Shown: in pieces, positions 23,382-31,140 of the stretch
Layout: every line of letters starts with the position of its first letter
How positions within the stretch are numbered: position 1 is the first letter of the stretch
Assembly (NCBI RefSeq): GCF_002858925.1
Contig: NZ_PJRS01000010.1
Span: 124,001-188,000, forward strand
Length of the DNA stretch: 64,000 bases
Source: Caulobacter zeae
Lineage (GTDB): Bacteria; Pseudomonadota; Alphaproteobacteria; Caulobacterales; Caulobacteraceae
Reading direction: 5' to 3'
The notes under the pieces: generated by a model
Seen by the model: only the letters and a program-made list of their open reading frames with translations
Database searches by the model: none
What the model was told of the DNA's origin: nothing
Position numbers and translations under genes: made by a program

Positions 23382-23912
23382 TCAGATGGTCAGTTCGGCT
23401 TCGCGGCGAAGGCGGGCGCCCTCGCGGAAGACCTCGGCCAGGACGAAGACGACCAGGACCGAGAACCAGGCCGTGAGGGTGAAGGATCCCTCGGAGGCCT
23501 TTTCGCCCCCGACCAGGATGCGCGTCAGGGCCGACAGCACGTAGCGGCCGATCTCCAGGCAGGCCAGCACCACGCCCATCACCCGCAGGCGCCGCACGTT
23601 GTCGGGGTGGAACGGGTCGCCCAGGATCATGGTGGCGAAGATCTTGCGCAGGCGCTCGACGATGGCCATCCAGCCGCCCGACATCAGCGCCCAGCCGCCC
23701 AGGGCCACGGCCGCGCCGGCCCCGTACTTGCGCAGCATGCCCGCCGCCTCGGCCGGCAGCATCGAGGCCAGCAGGTCGGGATTAAAGCTGAGCAGCAGCA
23801 CCAACACCGTCACCAGGGCCAGGAAGCTGACCCAGACCCACAGCGCATAGTAGCTGACGTCGAGAATGATCTTCAGGAAGCTCGATACCGAGCCTGGCCC
23901 CAAGGCGCGCAT
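23382..23912 (-). CDS. DUF2975 family membrane protein
   Basis: 176 residues with about four transmembrane helices (YYALWVWVSFLALVTVLVLL, GAGAAVALGGWALMSGGWM, GVVLACLEIGRYVLSALTRI, FTLTAWFSVLVVFVLAEVFR). The signature is LRKIFATMILGDPFHPDNVR between helices 2 and 3, followed by a C-terminal FREGARLRREAELTI, typical of DUF2975. Function is unknown. It is paired with the downstream XRE regulator. Confidence 0.88.
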   Translation of the reverse strand: MRALGPGSVSSFLKIILDVSYYALWVWVSFLALVTVLVLLLSFNPDLLASMLPAEAAGMLRKYGAGAAVALGGWALMSGGWMAIVERLRKIFATMILGDPFHPDNVRRLRVMGVVLACLEIGRYVLSALTRILVGGEKASEGSFTLTAWFSVLVVFVLAEVFREGARLRREAELTI

Positions 23913-23969
23913 GGGCTTGTGTCCCCGCCAACAGCGACTCGCCTCCCCCGGCGGTCGCGGGATTGAAGT

Positions 23970-24086
23970 CTAGAGCGTGTGGGCCAGGAACGTCACGGCC
24001 GAGATCGGAAGACCCGCGATCAGCACCAGGGTCGCCAGGCGGACGGCCGAGGATTCCAACAGGCTGAACAGGCGGGGCAACGTCAT
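23970..24086 (-). CDS. Very small predicted membrane protein, 38 residues
   Basis: MTLPRLFSLLESSAVRLATL followed by VLIAGLPISAVTFLAHTL gives a single hydrophobic helix. It is the first possible gene of the XRE/DUF2975 unit and lies 57 bp before it on the same strand. A further in-frame upstream ATG would give 64 residues but adds a low-complexity extension. No family is recognised; support is composition and position only. Confidence 0.4.
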   Translation of the reverse strand: MTLPRLFSLLESSAVRLATLVLIAGLPISAVTFLAHTL

Positions 24087-24170
24087 CTTGCGGTTCCGGA
24101 CAGGGGCGGTCGGGCGTCTTTTCCCCGACGTCGCCAGGATCGCCGGTCCTTGGCCATCGGACAATGTTGC

Positions 24171-24180
24171 TTATCGATAA
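24171..24180. promoter_or_regulatory. AT-rich palindrome, candidate operator
   Basis: TTATCGATAA is a perfect 10-bp palindrome, followed directly by ACGATATTAA, in a short AT-rich island between the XRE/DUF2975 unit and rdgB. It is the most promoter-like stretch of this divergent interval. Binding by the XRE protein is inferred from position alone. Confidence 0.4.
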
Positions 24181-24269
24181 ACGATATTAAACTTTCGCAA
24201 TGATCCGGCCTTGCGGCGCGGGCCTCGCGGGGGTCTAAACACGCTCGGTTTCCGTCCGAGGAGTGTGCG

Positions 24270-24875
24270 ATGACCCTGAAACTGATCAACGGCCAGAAGA
24301 TCGTCGCCGCCACCCACAATCCGGGCAAGGCCAAGGAGCTGGCCGCCCTGCTCGACGGCCGCTTCGAAGTGCTGGCCGCCGGCCCGCTTGGCCTGCCCGA
24401 GCCGGACGAGTCCGAGACGACCTTCGTCGGCAACGCCCTGCTCAAGGCCCGCCACGCCGCCGACCTGTCGAGCGAGGTTTCCCTGGCCGACGATTCCGGC
24501 ATGTCGGTCGCCGCGCTGGACGGCGCGCCGGGCATCTATTCGGCCCGCTGGGCCGGCCCGGGCAAGGATTTCGCCATGGCCATGGACAAGGTGGCCGAGC
24601 GCATCGAGGAGACGGGCTCGGAAGACATGAGCGCCTGGTTCACCTGCGCGCTGGCCGTGGCCTGGCCGAACGGCGGCCCGGCCGTTGTGGTGCAGGGCGA
24701 GGTGCACGGGACCCTGGTGTTCCCGCCGCGCGGCGACAAGGGCTTCGGCTACGACCCGATCTTCGTGCCCAACGGCTACGACCAGACCTTCGGCGAGATG
24801 GAGCCCCACCAGAAGGACGCCATGAGCCACCGCGCCGTGGCCTTCGAGAAGCTGAAGGCGGCGCTGTTTGAGTAG
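24270..24875 (+). CDS. rdgB: Non-canonical purine NTP pyrophosphatase (ITPase/XTPase)
   Basis: 201 residues. It hydrolyses dITP/ITP and XTP to monophosphates, cleaning the nucleotide pool. The HAM1/RdgB motifs are THNPGKAKELAALLDGRF, the metal-binding LADDSGMSVAALDGAPGIYS, and the specificity segment GDKGFGYDPIFVPNGYDQTF, with MSHRAVAFEKLK at the end. ATG 24270 gives the normal length. A repeat pair follows, then hemW. Confidence 0.96.
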   Translation: MTLKLINGQKIVAATHNPGKAKELAALLDGRFEVLAAGPLGLPEPDESETTFVGNALLKARHAADLSSEVSLADDSGMSVAALDGAPGIYSARWAGPGKDFAMAMDKVAERIEETGSEDMSAWFTCALAVAWPNGGPAVVVQGEVHGTLVFPPRGDKGFGYDPIFVPNGYDQTFGEMEPHQKDAMSHRAVAFEKLKAALFE

Positions 24876-24896
24876 CCACGCGCAGGCTGCGGGCCC

Positions 24897-24983
24897 GCCC
24901 TCGTCCTTCGACAAGCTCAGGATGAGGGCTATTTCAGGCGTCGCAGTAGAAATCCTCACCCTGAGCCCGTCGAAGGGCGGGGA
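24897..24983. repeat. Palindromic extragenic repeat pair between rdgB and hemW
   Basis: GTCCTTCGACAAGCTCAGGA is followed about 30 bp later by the inverted CACCCTGAGCCCGTCGAAGG. It is the same core pair as at 1051-1150. Confidence 0.8.
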
Positions 24984-25007
24984 TTTCGGCGCCTCTGAGG
25001 CGGCCGC

Positions 25008-26159
25008 ATGACGCCCCTCGGCCTCTACGTCCACTGGCCCTACTGCGCCCGCATCTGCCCCTATTGCGACTTCAACGTCGTGCGCGACCGGGGGCGGACG
25101 GACGAGCAGGCGGCTCTGGCGCAGGCGATCATCGCCGACATGACCGCCCAGCGGGCCATGACCGGACCGCGCCGCCTTTCGTCGATCTTCTTCGGCGGCG
25201 GCACGCCCTCGCTGATGGATCCGGCCGCCGTCGCCCGCGTCATCGAAACGGCCAGGGCCCTGTGGACCCCGGCCGACGATCTGGAGATCAGCCTCGAGGC
25301 CAATCCCACCGACGCTGAGGCCGGCCGCTTCGAGGCCTTGGCGGATGCGGGCGTGGCGCGGCTGTCGCTGGGGGTCCAGGCGCTGGACGACGCCTCGCTG
25401 AAGATGCTGGGCCGCAACCACGACGCCGGCTCGGCCCGCCGCGCCATCGCCACGGCCGCGCGCCTCTTCCCGCGCCTCTCGGTCGACCTGATCTACGCCC
25501 GCCCCGGCCAGACCGACGCGGCCTGGCGCGAGGAACTGGCGGAAATGCTGACCTATGGCCCCGAGCACGTCTCGCCCTACCAGCTGACCATCGAGGCCGG
25601 CACCGCCTTCGACCGCGCCGTCGGTCGCGGCAGGATCGTCCCGCCCGACGAGGACATGGCCGCCCAGCTGTTCGAAACCACGCAGGAGGTGCTGGAAGCC
25701 GCCGGCTTCGACGCCTACGAGGTGTCGAACCACGCCCGCGGCCCGGCCGCCCGCTCGCGCCACAACCTCGTCTACTGGCGGGGCGTCGACTATGTGGGCG
25801 TCGGCCCCGGCGCCCACGGCCGCCTGACGCTGGCCTCTGGCCCAATCGGCGGCAAGGTCGCGACCACCGCTCGCGCGAAGATCGCCGACTATATCGCCGC
25901 CGTCGCCGCCGACGGAACCGGCTTCGAGCGCGAGGACCTCGCCCCCGTCGAGGCCGCCGAGGAGCGCCTGCTGCTGGGCCTGCGCATCGACGACGGCGTC
26001 GCCTTCGCCGAAATGGCCGCTCTTGGCCTGTCGCCAGACACGCCCAAGGTGAAATCGCTGGTCGAGGCGGGACTTCTGGTCGATGACCCGGAGAGGTTGC
26101 GCGCCACGCGCCAAGGCCGGCTGCTGCTAGACCGGCTGACAGGCGTGCTCGCGACCTGA
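25008..26159 (+). CDS. hemW: Radical SAM haem chaperone HemW
   Basis: 383 residues. The radical-SAM cluster motif is YCARICPYCDF (CxxxCxxC) near residue 15, with the typical LYVHWPYC lead, FFGGGTPSLM, and LSLGVQALDDASLKMLGRNH. The C-terminal HemN-like extension includes HNLVYWRGVDYVGVGPGAHG. The CxxxCxxC motif lacks the extra cysteine of coproporphyrinogen dehydrogenase HemN, so the haem-trafficking protein HemW is the better call. It is downstream of rdgB, the common alphaproteobacterial order. Confidence 0.92.
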   Translation: MTPLGLYVHWPYCARICPYCDFNVVRDRGRTDEQAALAQAIIADMTAQRAMTGPRRLSSIFFGGGTPSLMDPAAVARVIETARALWTPADDLEISLEANPTDAEAGRFEALADAGVARLSLGVQALDDASLKMLGRNHDAGSARRAIATAARLFPRLSVDLIYARPGQTDAAWREELAEMLTYGPEHVSPYQLTIEAGTAFDRAVGRGRIVPPDEDMAAQLFETTQEVLEAAGFDAYEVSNHARGPAARSRHNLVYWRGVDYVGVGPGAHGRLTLASGPIGGKVATTARAKIADYIAAVAADGTGFEREDLAPVEAAEERLLLGLRIDDGVAFAEMAALGLSPDTPKVKSLVEAGLLVDDPERLRATRQGRLLLDRLTGVLAT

Positions 26160-26214
26160 TAGTTTCCTGTTTCGCGGGCCCTGGCCCGACCCACTCAACG
26201 GAAAGTACCGCCGC

Positions 26215-27087
26215 TTGAGCCGTCTGCTTCCCCCGCCCGTCCTGTCCGACGCCCCCCTCGCGCCCGGCCTCTACCTGGTCGCCACGCCGATCGGCAACCT
26301 GCGCGATATCACCCTGCGGGCGCTCGACGTGCTGGCCGCCTGCGACCTGCTGCTGGCCGAGGACACCCGCGTGACCGGCAAGCTGCTCTCGGCCTATTCG
26401 ATCCGCACCAAGCTGGAGCGCCACGACGAGCACGTGGCCGAGCGCGCCATCCCGGCCATCCTCGAGCGACTGGAGGCCGGCGAGCGCGTGGCCCTGGTGT
26501 CGGACGCCGGCACGCCGATGGTGTCGGACCCCGGCTACCGCCTGGCCCGCGAGGCCATCGCGGCCGGCCATCCGGTGTTCCCCATCCCCGGCGCCTCGGC
26601 GGCCCTGGCGGCCCTGACCCTGGCGGGCCTGCCCACCGACCGCTTCCTGTTCGCCGGCTTCCCGCCGCCCAAGAGCGGCGCGCGCAAGACCTTCCTGGAA
26701 GAGTTCGCCGCGACCCGCGCCACCCTGATCTTCTTCGAAGGCGCCTCGCGGGTGGACGATACGCTGGCCGACATGGCCGCCGTGTTCGGCGCCGATCGCC
26801 CGGCCGCCGTCTGCCGCGAACTGACCAAGCTCTACGAGACCTGCGTGCGCGGCCCGCTGGGCGAGCTGGCCGTCGACCCGCGCTTCGAGGCGCCCAAGGG
26901 CGAGATCGTCATCCTCGTCGGTCCCGGCGAGGAGAAGGCCGCCAGCGCCGACGACGCCGAGGCCGCCCTGCGCGAGGCCATGACCCGCCTGCCGCTGGGC
27001 GAGGCCGCCTCCGAAGTGGCCAAGGCGCTGGGCCTGTCGCGCAAGGACCTCTACCGCCAGGCCCTGGCCCTGAAGGAGGCCGGATGA
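26215..27087 (+). CDS. rsmI: 16S rRNA (cytidine-1402-2'-O)-methyltransferase
   Basis: 290 residues. The tetrapyrrole-methylase fold binds SAM through LVATPIGNLRDITLRALDVL, EDTRVTGKLL, VSDAGTPMVSDPGYRLAREA and FPIPGASAALAALTLAGLPT. By family knowledge it methylates C1402 of 16S rRNA at the decoding site. The start is TTG at 26215; no ATG fits before the conserved motif. It overlaps the following YraN-family gene by four bases and is the first of three coupled genes. Confidence 0.95.
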   Translation: MSRLLPPPVLSDAPLAPGLYLVATPIGNLRDITLRALDVLAACDLLLAEDTRVTGKLLSAYSIRTKLERHDEHVAERAIPAILERLEAGERVALVSDAGTPMVSDPGYRLAREAIAAGHPVFPIPGASAALAALTLAGLPTDRFLFAGFPPPKSGARKTFLEEFAATRATLIFFEGASRVDDTLADMAAVFGADRPAAVCRELTKLYETCVRGPLGELAVDPRFEAPKGEIVILVGPGEEKAASADDAEAALREAMTRLPLGEAASEVAKALGLSRKDLYRQALALKEAG

Positions 27088-27488
27088 CGGCCCGGCCGCT
27101 GCGCGAGGTCCGCAAGGTCCGCGGCGCGGCCGCGCGGCGCTCGGGCCGCCGCGCCGAGGCCTGGGCGGCCGCCTGGCTGATGCTGAAGGGCTATCGCATC
27201 CTGGGCTTTCGCCTGGCGACCAGGGCGGGCGAGATCGACATCCTCGCGCAACGCGGACGCGTCTTGATCGTTGTCGAGGTCAAGAGTCGGACGAGCCTGG
27301 AGGCGGCGCTGGAGGCGGTGGGCTTCGAACAACGGATGCGCCTGCGCCGCGCGGGCGCGCTGGCCGCGGCTTCGCGCGCCGGTCTCAAGGGCATGGCCGT
27401 GCGCCTGGACCTGTTGGCCATGACCCCCGGCAGGCTTCCCCGCCACGTGGCCGACGCCTGGCCCGACGACGGGAGGGCCTGGGCATGA
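27084..27488 (+). CDS. YraN/UPF0102 family endonuclease-like protein
   Basis: 134 residues. The PD-(D/E)XK-like core is GRRAEAWAAAWLMLKGYRIL, the catalytic-type aspartate in TRAGEIDILA and the ExK in VIVVEVKSR. The family is usually encoded beside rsmI, as here, with an ATGA overlap. Biochemical role is unknown; a Holliday-junction-resolvase-like fold is known. It overlaps the next gene by four bases as well. Confidence 0.9.
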   Translation: MTARPLREVRKVRGAAARRSGRRAEAWAAAWLMLKGYRILGFRLATRAGEIDILAQRGRVLIVVEVKSRTSLEAALEAVGFEQRMRLRRAGALAAASRAGLKGMAVRLDLLAMTPGRLPRHVADAWPDDGRAWA

Positions 27489-28300
27489 CCCGCGACGAGG
27501 CCGAGGCCATCCTGACCCGCGCCGGCGAGCTTGACGACGAAGCCTTCCCGCTGTTCGAGGCCGCCCTGGCCTGCGCCGCGCACGACGATCCCGACCGCGA
27601 CGAGCAGCCGGCCCTGGATCTGGCCCGCTCGGCGGTCGAGCGGCTGAAGGCCCGCATGCAGAGCGAGTCGCCCGAGGAGGCCATCGCCGAGGCCATGGCC
27701 GGCGACCTGCGCCTGACCGGCGACCTTTTGACCTACGACCACCCCGACAACGCCGACGTCATCGCCATCGCCGAGCGCCGCAAGGGGCTGCCGGTGGCGC
27801 TGGGGGTGTTCTACATCCACGCCGCCCGCGAGGTGGGGCTGGACGTCAACGGCGTCGACTTCCCCGGACACTTCCTGCTGCGCATCGAGACCGACGAGGG
27901 GCCGCTGGCGCTGGATCCGTTCAGCGAGGGCCGGGTGGTGCTGCCTTCGGAGCTGTCGCGCCGGGCCCTGCGCACCGGCCTGATGCCCGACGTCGCCGCG
28001 CGCCTGGACCAGCTGATGGCCCCGATCTCGGACCGCGCCGTCTTGATCCGCCTACAGAACAACATCTTCGCCCGCGCCCAGCAGTCGCGCGACTGGGCCC
28101 GCGCCGAGCGCTCGGCCCTGCGCCGCGCTTTGCTCGACCCCACCGACCACCACCCCTGGCTCGACGTCGCCGCCGCCCGCGAGGGCCAGGGCGCCCTGGC
28201 CGGCGCGCTGCAGGCCCTGTCGCGCGCCCAGACCCTGGACGGCGGCGCGACGATCGCGGCCCGGGCCGCGCGGGAGCGGGTGAGATTGAGGCTGAACTGA
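27485..28300 (+). CDS. SirB1-like transglutaminase/TPR family protein
   Basis: 271 residues. The N-terminal two thirds show the transglutaminase-like SirB1 pattern: YDHPDNADVIAIAERRKGLP, VALGVFYIHAAREVGLDVNG, and VDFPGHFLLRIETDEGPLAL DPF, in which the family's catalytic Cys position is not conserved as in true transglutaminases. The C-terminal part (ARAQQSRDWARAERSALRRA, QALSRAQTLDGG) is a TPR-like helical region. Function is unknown. It is translationally coupled to the YraN-family gene. Confidence 0.85.
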   Translation: MTRDEAEAILTRAGELDDEAFPLFEAALACAAHDDPDRDEQPALDLARSAVERLKARMQSESPEEAIAEAMAGDLRLTGDLLTYDHPDNADVIAIAERRKGLPVALGVFYIHAAREVGLDVNGVDFPGHFLLRIETDEGPLALDPFSEGRVVLPSELSRRALRTGLMPDVAARLDQLMAPISDRAVLIRLQNNIFARAQQSRDWARAERSALRRALLDPTDHHPWLDVAAAREGQGALAGALQALSRAQTLDGGATIAARAARERVRLRLN

Positions 28301-28427
28301 CACCCTCTCCCCCTGCGGGAAAGGGATTTAGCGATCGCCCCTCGCAATCGCCCCGCTTCGACTTAACTAGACACCAGCGCCGCGGAACCGTGTACCTGTG
28401 CGGCGTCCAGAAAGCCCCGGAGTCGTC

Positions 28428-29381
28428 ATGTCGCTGAGAGTCGCCGTCCAGATGGATCCCGTCCTGGGGATCAACATCGACACCGACACCACCTTCCTGA
28501 TGATGATGGAGGCCAAGATCCGCGGCCATAAGCTGTGGTTCTACACCCCCGACAAGCTGTCGCTGGAGGACGGTCGCGTCTTCGCCCGGGCCCAGCCGCT
28601 GGAGGTGTTCGCGGAAAAAGGCGCCCACGCCAAGCTCGGCGAGACCGTGCTGCTCGACATGAAGGACGACGTCGACGTGGTGCTGATGCGCCAGGATCCG
28701 CCGTTCGACATGGCCTACATCACCGCCACGCACTTTCTGGAGAAAGTGCATCCTCACACCCTGGTGGTGAACAATCCGGCCGAAGTGCGCAACGCGCCCG
28801 AAAAGCTGTTCGTCACCGATTTCCCCGGCGTGCAGCCGCCGACCCTGATCACCTCGGACCACGAGGCGATCTACGACTTCCGCGCCCGTCACGGCGACAT
28901 CGTGCTCAAGCCCCTCTACGGCGGCGGCGGCTCGGGCGTGGCTCGTCTGCTGGCGGACGATCCCAATCTCGACGCCCTGCTGGAGCTGCACGCCATGATC
29001 GGCCGCGAGCAGGTCATCGCCCAGAAGTTCGTCCCGGCCGTGAGCAAGGGCGACAAGCGCGTGCTGCTGGTCGACGGCGAGCCGGTCGGCGCCATCAACC
29101 GCGTGCCGGCCGCCGGTCAGGTGCGCTCGAACCTGCGCGTCGGCGGCCGCGCCGAGGCCGTCGAGCTGACCGCCCGCGACAAGGAACTGTGCGCCATCAT
29201 CGGCCCTGAACTGAAGAAGCGCGGCCTGCTGTTTGTCGGCATCGACGTGATCGGCGACTACCTGACCGAGATCAACGTCACCTCGCCCACCGGAGCCCAG
29301 CAGCTCAAGCGGTTCAGCGGCATCGACGCCGCCGCGGTGCTCTGGGATCGGATCGAAACCATCCGATCAACCCCTGCTTGA
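28428..29381 (+). CDS. gshB: Glutathione synthetase
   Basis: 317-residue ATP-grasp enzyme joining gamma-glutamylcysteine and glycine. The motifs are [20 protein letters not shown] at the start, [32 protein letters not shown], the ATP-grasp glycine loop [17 protein letters not shown], and [31 protein letters not shown] at 28428 is preferred over an upstream in-frame ATG. It lies 127 bp after the SirB1-like gene. Confidence 0.97.
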   Translation: MSLRVAVQMDPVLGINIDTDTTFLMMMEAKIRGHKLWFYTPDKLSLEDGRVFARAQPLEVFAEKGAHAKLGETVLLDMKDDVDVVLMRQDPPFDMAYITATHFLEKVHPHTLVVNNPAEVRNAPEKLFVTDFPGVQPPTLITSDHEAIYDFRARHGDIVLKPLYGGGGSGVARLLADDPNLDALLELHAMIGREQVIAQKFVPAVSKGDKRVLLVDGEPVGAINRVPAAGQVRSNLRVGGRAEAVELTARDKELCAIIGPELKKRGLLFVGIDVIGDYLTEINVTSPTGAQQLKRFSGIDAAAVLWDRIETIRSTPA

Positions 29382-29502
29382 GGATCCGGCCGTAGACGAC
29401 TGAATCGTCACACTTTCCTGAAATGTTCGTTTTTTGTTCTTGCTCCGAGCCGACAACCATGCTTGGCTTGTGGATAAGTCGAACGTTGTTTCAGAGGGAA
29501 CG

Positions 29503-30345
29503 ATGGCGGCAAAGGTCGTCACGGTTGCGTTCGAGGGCGTCGAGGCGCGCCGCGTCGACGTCGAGGTGCAGCTGACCGGCGGCGTCGTCGCCTTCGCCGT
29601 GGTCGGCCTGGCCGACAAGGCGGTGGCCGAAAGTCGCGAGCGGGTGCGCGGGGCCTTCGCGGGGCTTGGCCTGTCGATGCCGGGCAAGCGGATCGTCGCC
29701 AACCTGGCTCCCGCCGACCTGCCCAAGGAAGGGACCCACTTCGATCTGCCGATCGCCTTGGCCCTGCTCGGCGTCATGGGCGTGATCCCGCCCGACGCGC
29801 TGGACGGCTGGGCGGCCATGGGCGAGCTCTCCCTGGACGGCCGCATCGTCGCCTGCGCCGGCGCCCTGCCCGCAGCCATGGCGGCCGGGGCCATGGACCT
29901 GGGCCTGATCTGTCCCGAGGCCTGCGGCCCCGAAGCCGCCTGGGCCGGCGGCACGCGGATCCTGGCCCCGCGCTCGCTGGTGGCGCTGATCAACCACTTC
30001 CGCGGCAGCCAGCTGCTCGGCGCCCCCGCCCCCGGCCCGGTGATCGAGGGCGAGCGCGCCAAGGACCTGCGCGACGTCAAGGGCCAGGAGCAAGGCAAGC
30101 GGGCGCTGGAGATTGCCGCGGCCGGCGGCCACAACCTGCTGTTCGTCGGCCCGCCGGGCTCGGGCAAGTCGATGCTGGCCCAGCGCCTGCCGGGCCTCCT
30201 GCCGCCGCTGACCTCGCAGGAACTGCTCGAGACCTCGATGGTCCATTCGGTGGCCGGGCTGATCGCCAGGGGCGCGCTGACCCGCGCACGGCCGTTCCGC
30301 AGCCCGCACCACAGCGCCAGCATGGCCGCCCTCACCGGCGGCGGC
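29503..30345 (+). pseudogene. comM: comM/yifB 5' part, interrupted by a Tn7-like element
   Basis: This is the N-terminal 281 residues of the YifB/ComM AAA+ helicase. It starts [20 protein letters not shown] and includes the Lon-S5-like domain ([40 protein letters not shown]), the Mg-chelatase-type Walker A ([20 protein letters not shown]) and [15 protein letters not shown]. The reading frame then enters the transposon and stops after five foreign residues. Related ComM proteins promote branch migration during natural transformation. The missing half is at 43549-44244; the restored junction reads LTGGGLRAKPGEVSL, in frame and without lost bases. Confidence 0.97.
30341..30345. repeat. Target site duplication, left copy (GCGGC)
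   Basis: GCGGC directly before the TGTGA end of the element. It is identical to 43544-43548 beyond the other end. Five bases is the duplication length made by Tn7-type transposases. Confidence 0.93.
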
Positions 30346-30433
30346 TGTGATTTCTTTAACTGAATGAGAATTCTGGAAGGGGATGAGACAAATGTTTCAG
30401 TGATGCCCATGCCGGGGTTTCTCAATAATGAGA
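30346..30433 (+). repeat. Left transposon end with candidate TnsB sites
   Basis: TGTGATTTCT is the terminal sequence. ATGAGA occurs at 30364, 30383 (as GATGAGAC) and 30428, all in the same orientation, which is the layout expected of repeated TnsB-binding sites. No gene is present up to 30474. Confidence 0.7.
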
Positions 30434-30474
30434 GTGCGCGCGGAGAGCCTCGCCAGATCCGTCGCCGCTCGAGC

Positions 30475-31140
30475 TTAACGCTCCAGTAGCATGTGACCCA
30501 CAACGATCGTACTTGCCAGGCAATGGGTAGGACGATTGTGCTTCGTATCGAAGGCGAGCGCGCCATACTGTGAAGGATCACCATAGGCAGGGTGAGTGAT
30601 TGCCTGAGATGATAGCTCCGATGCGACTTTCGCCTCGCTCAGGTAGGCACAGAGCTTAGTCTTTTCGGTGAGCGCGCACCCAGCGACCATTCCGACCATG
30701 ATGCCAACGTCCGCGTTTGGCGAGTACTTGCCCGATGAAAATCTACCTACGCCTTCCGTCGCGTATTTCTTTCTCAACGGCCGTTTGTTGTCGAGCCGTT
30801 TGAACTCAAGGACCAACTCTGGACCAAATTTCGCGGCGTAGAGGAACTTAATGTCGGTACGCCCTCTCGCTTTCGGCATGCCTTGGGGATCAAGTTCCAC
30901 ATCCGTCGCCTCGTAAACGAAGTGTCCCCAGACTACCCCAGCTTCCTGGCGTTTATTTTCGTCGTTCAGCGCGTGAAATAGCCCCGCAACAAGGGTTGTC
31001 TCATGCTTTGCCGCCCACCAGGTCGGCCCCACTGACTTTTGCTCACACCAGATGGCGCGCACATATTCCAGGAACTGGCCGACTTCCGGCTCGGGGAACA
31101 GAGTTTCCGCCGCCGTCGATGTCGCAAGAACCCGCCTCAA
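30475..31140 (-). CDS. Putative PD-(D/E)XK nuclease, partner of the methyltransferase
   Basis: 221 residues, no recognised named family. A D...ExK arrangement stands out: D96 in GRTDIKFLY, then E112 and K114 in ELVLEFKRLD. This is the metal-binding core of PD-(D/E)XK endonucleases; the preceding segment is rich in charged residues. An inner region (GIMVGMVAGCALTEKTKLCA) is beta/helix-like. The start is a TTG overlapping the TGA stop of the upstream methyltransferase (TTGA), so it should be made only with the methyltransferase. Inference: the cleavage subunit of a two-gene restriction or phage-defence system. Alternative: a regulatory or structural subunit with a coincidental motif. Confidence 0.65.
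   Translation of the reverse strand: MRRVLATSTAAETLFPEPEVGQFLEYVRAIWCEQKSVGPTWWAAKHETTLVAGLFHALNDENKRQEAGVVWGHFVYEATDVELDPQGMPKARGRTDIKFLYAAKFGPELVLEFKRLDNKRPLRKKYATEGVGRFSSGKYSPNADVGIMVGMVAGCALTEKTKLCAYLSEAKVASELSSQAITHPAYGDPSQYGALAFDTKHNRPTHCLASTIVVGHMLLER

Noticed and set aside
24897..24983. Insertion sequence remnant between rdgB and hemW
   Set aside because: It is the same paired palindrome as at 1051 and has no transposase or duplication.
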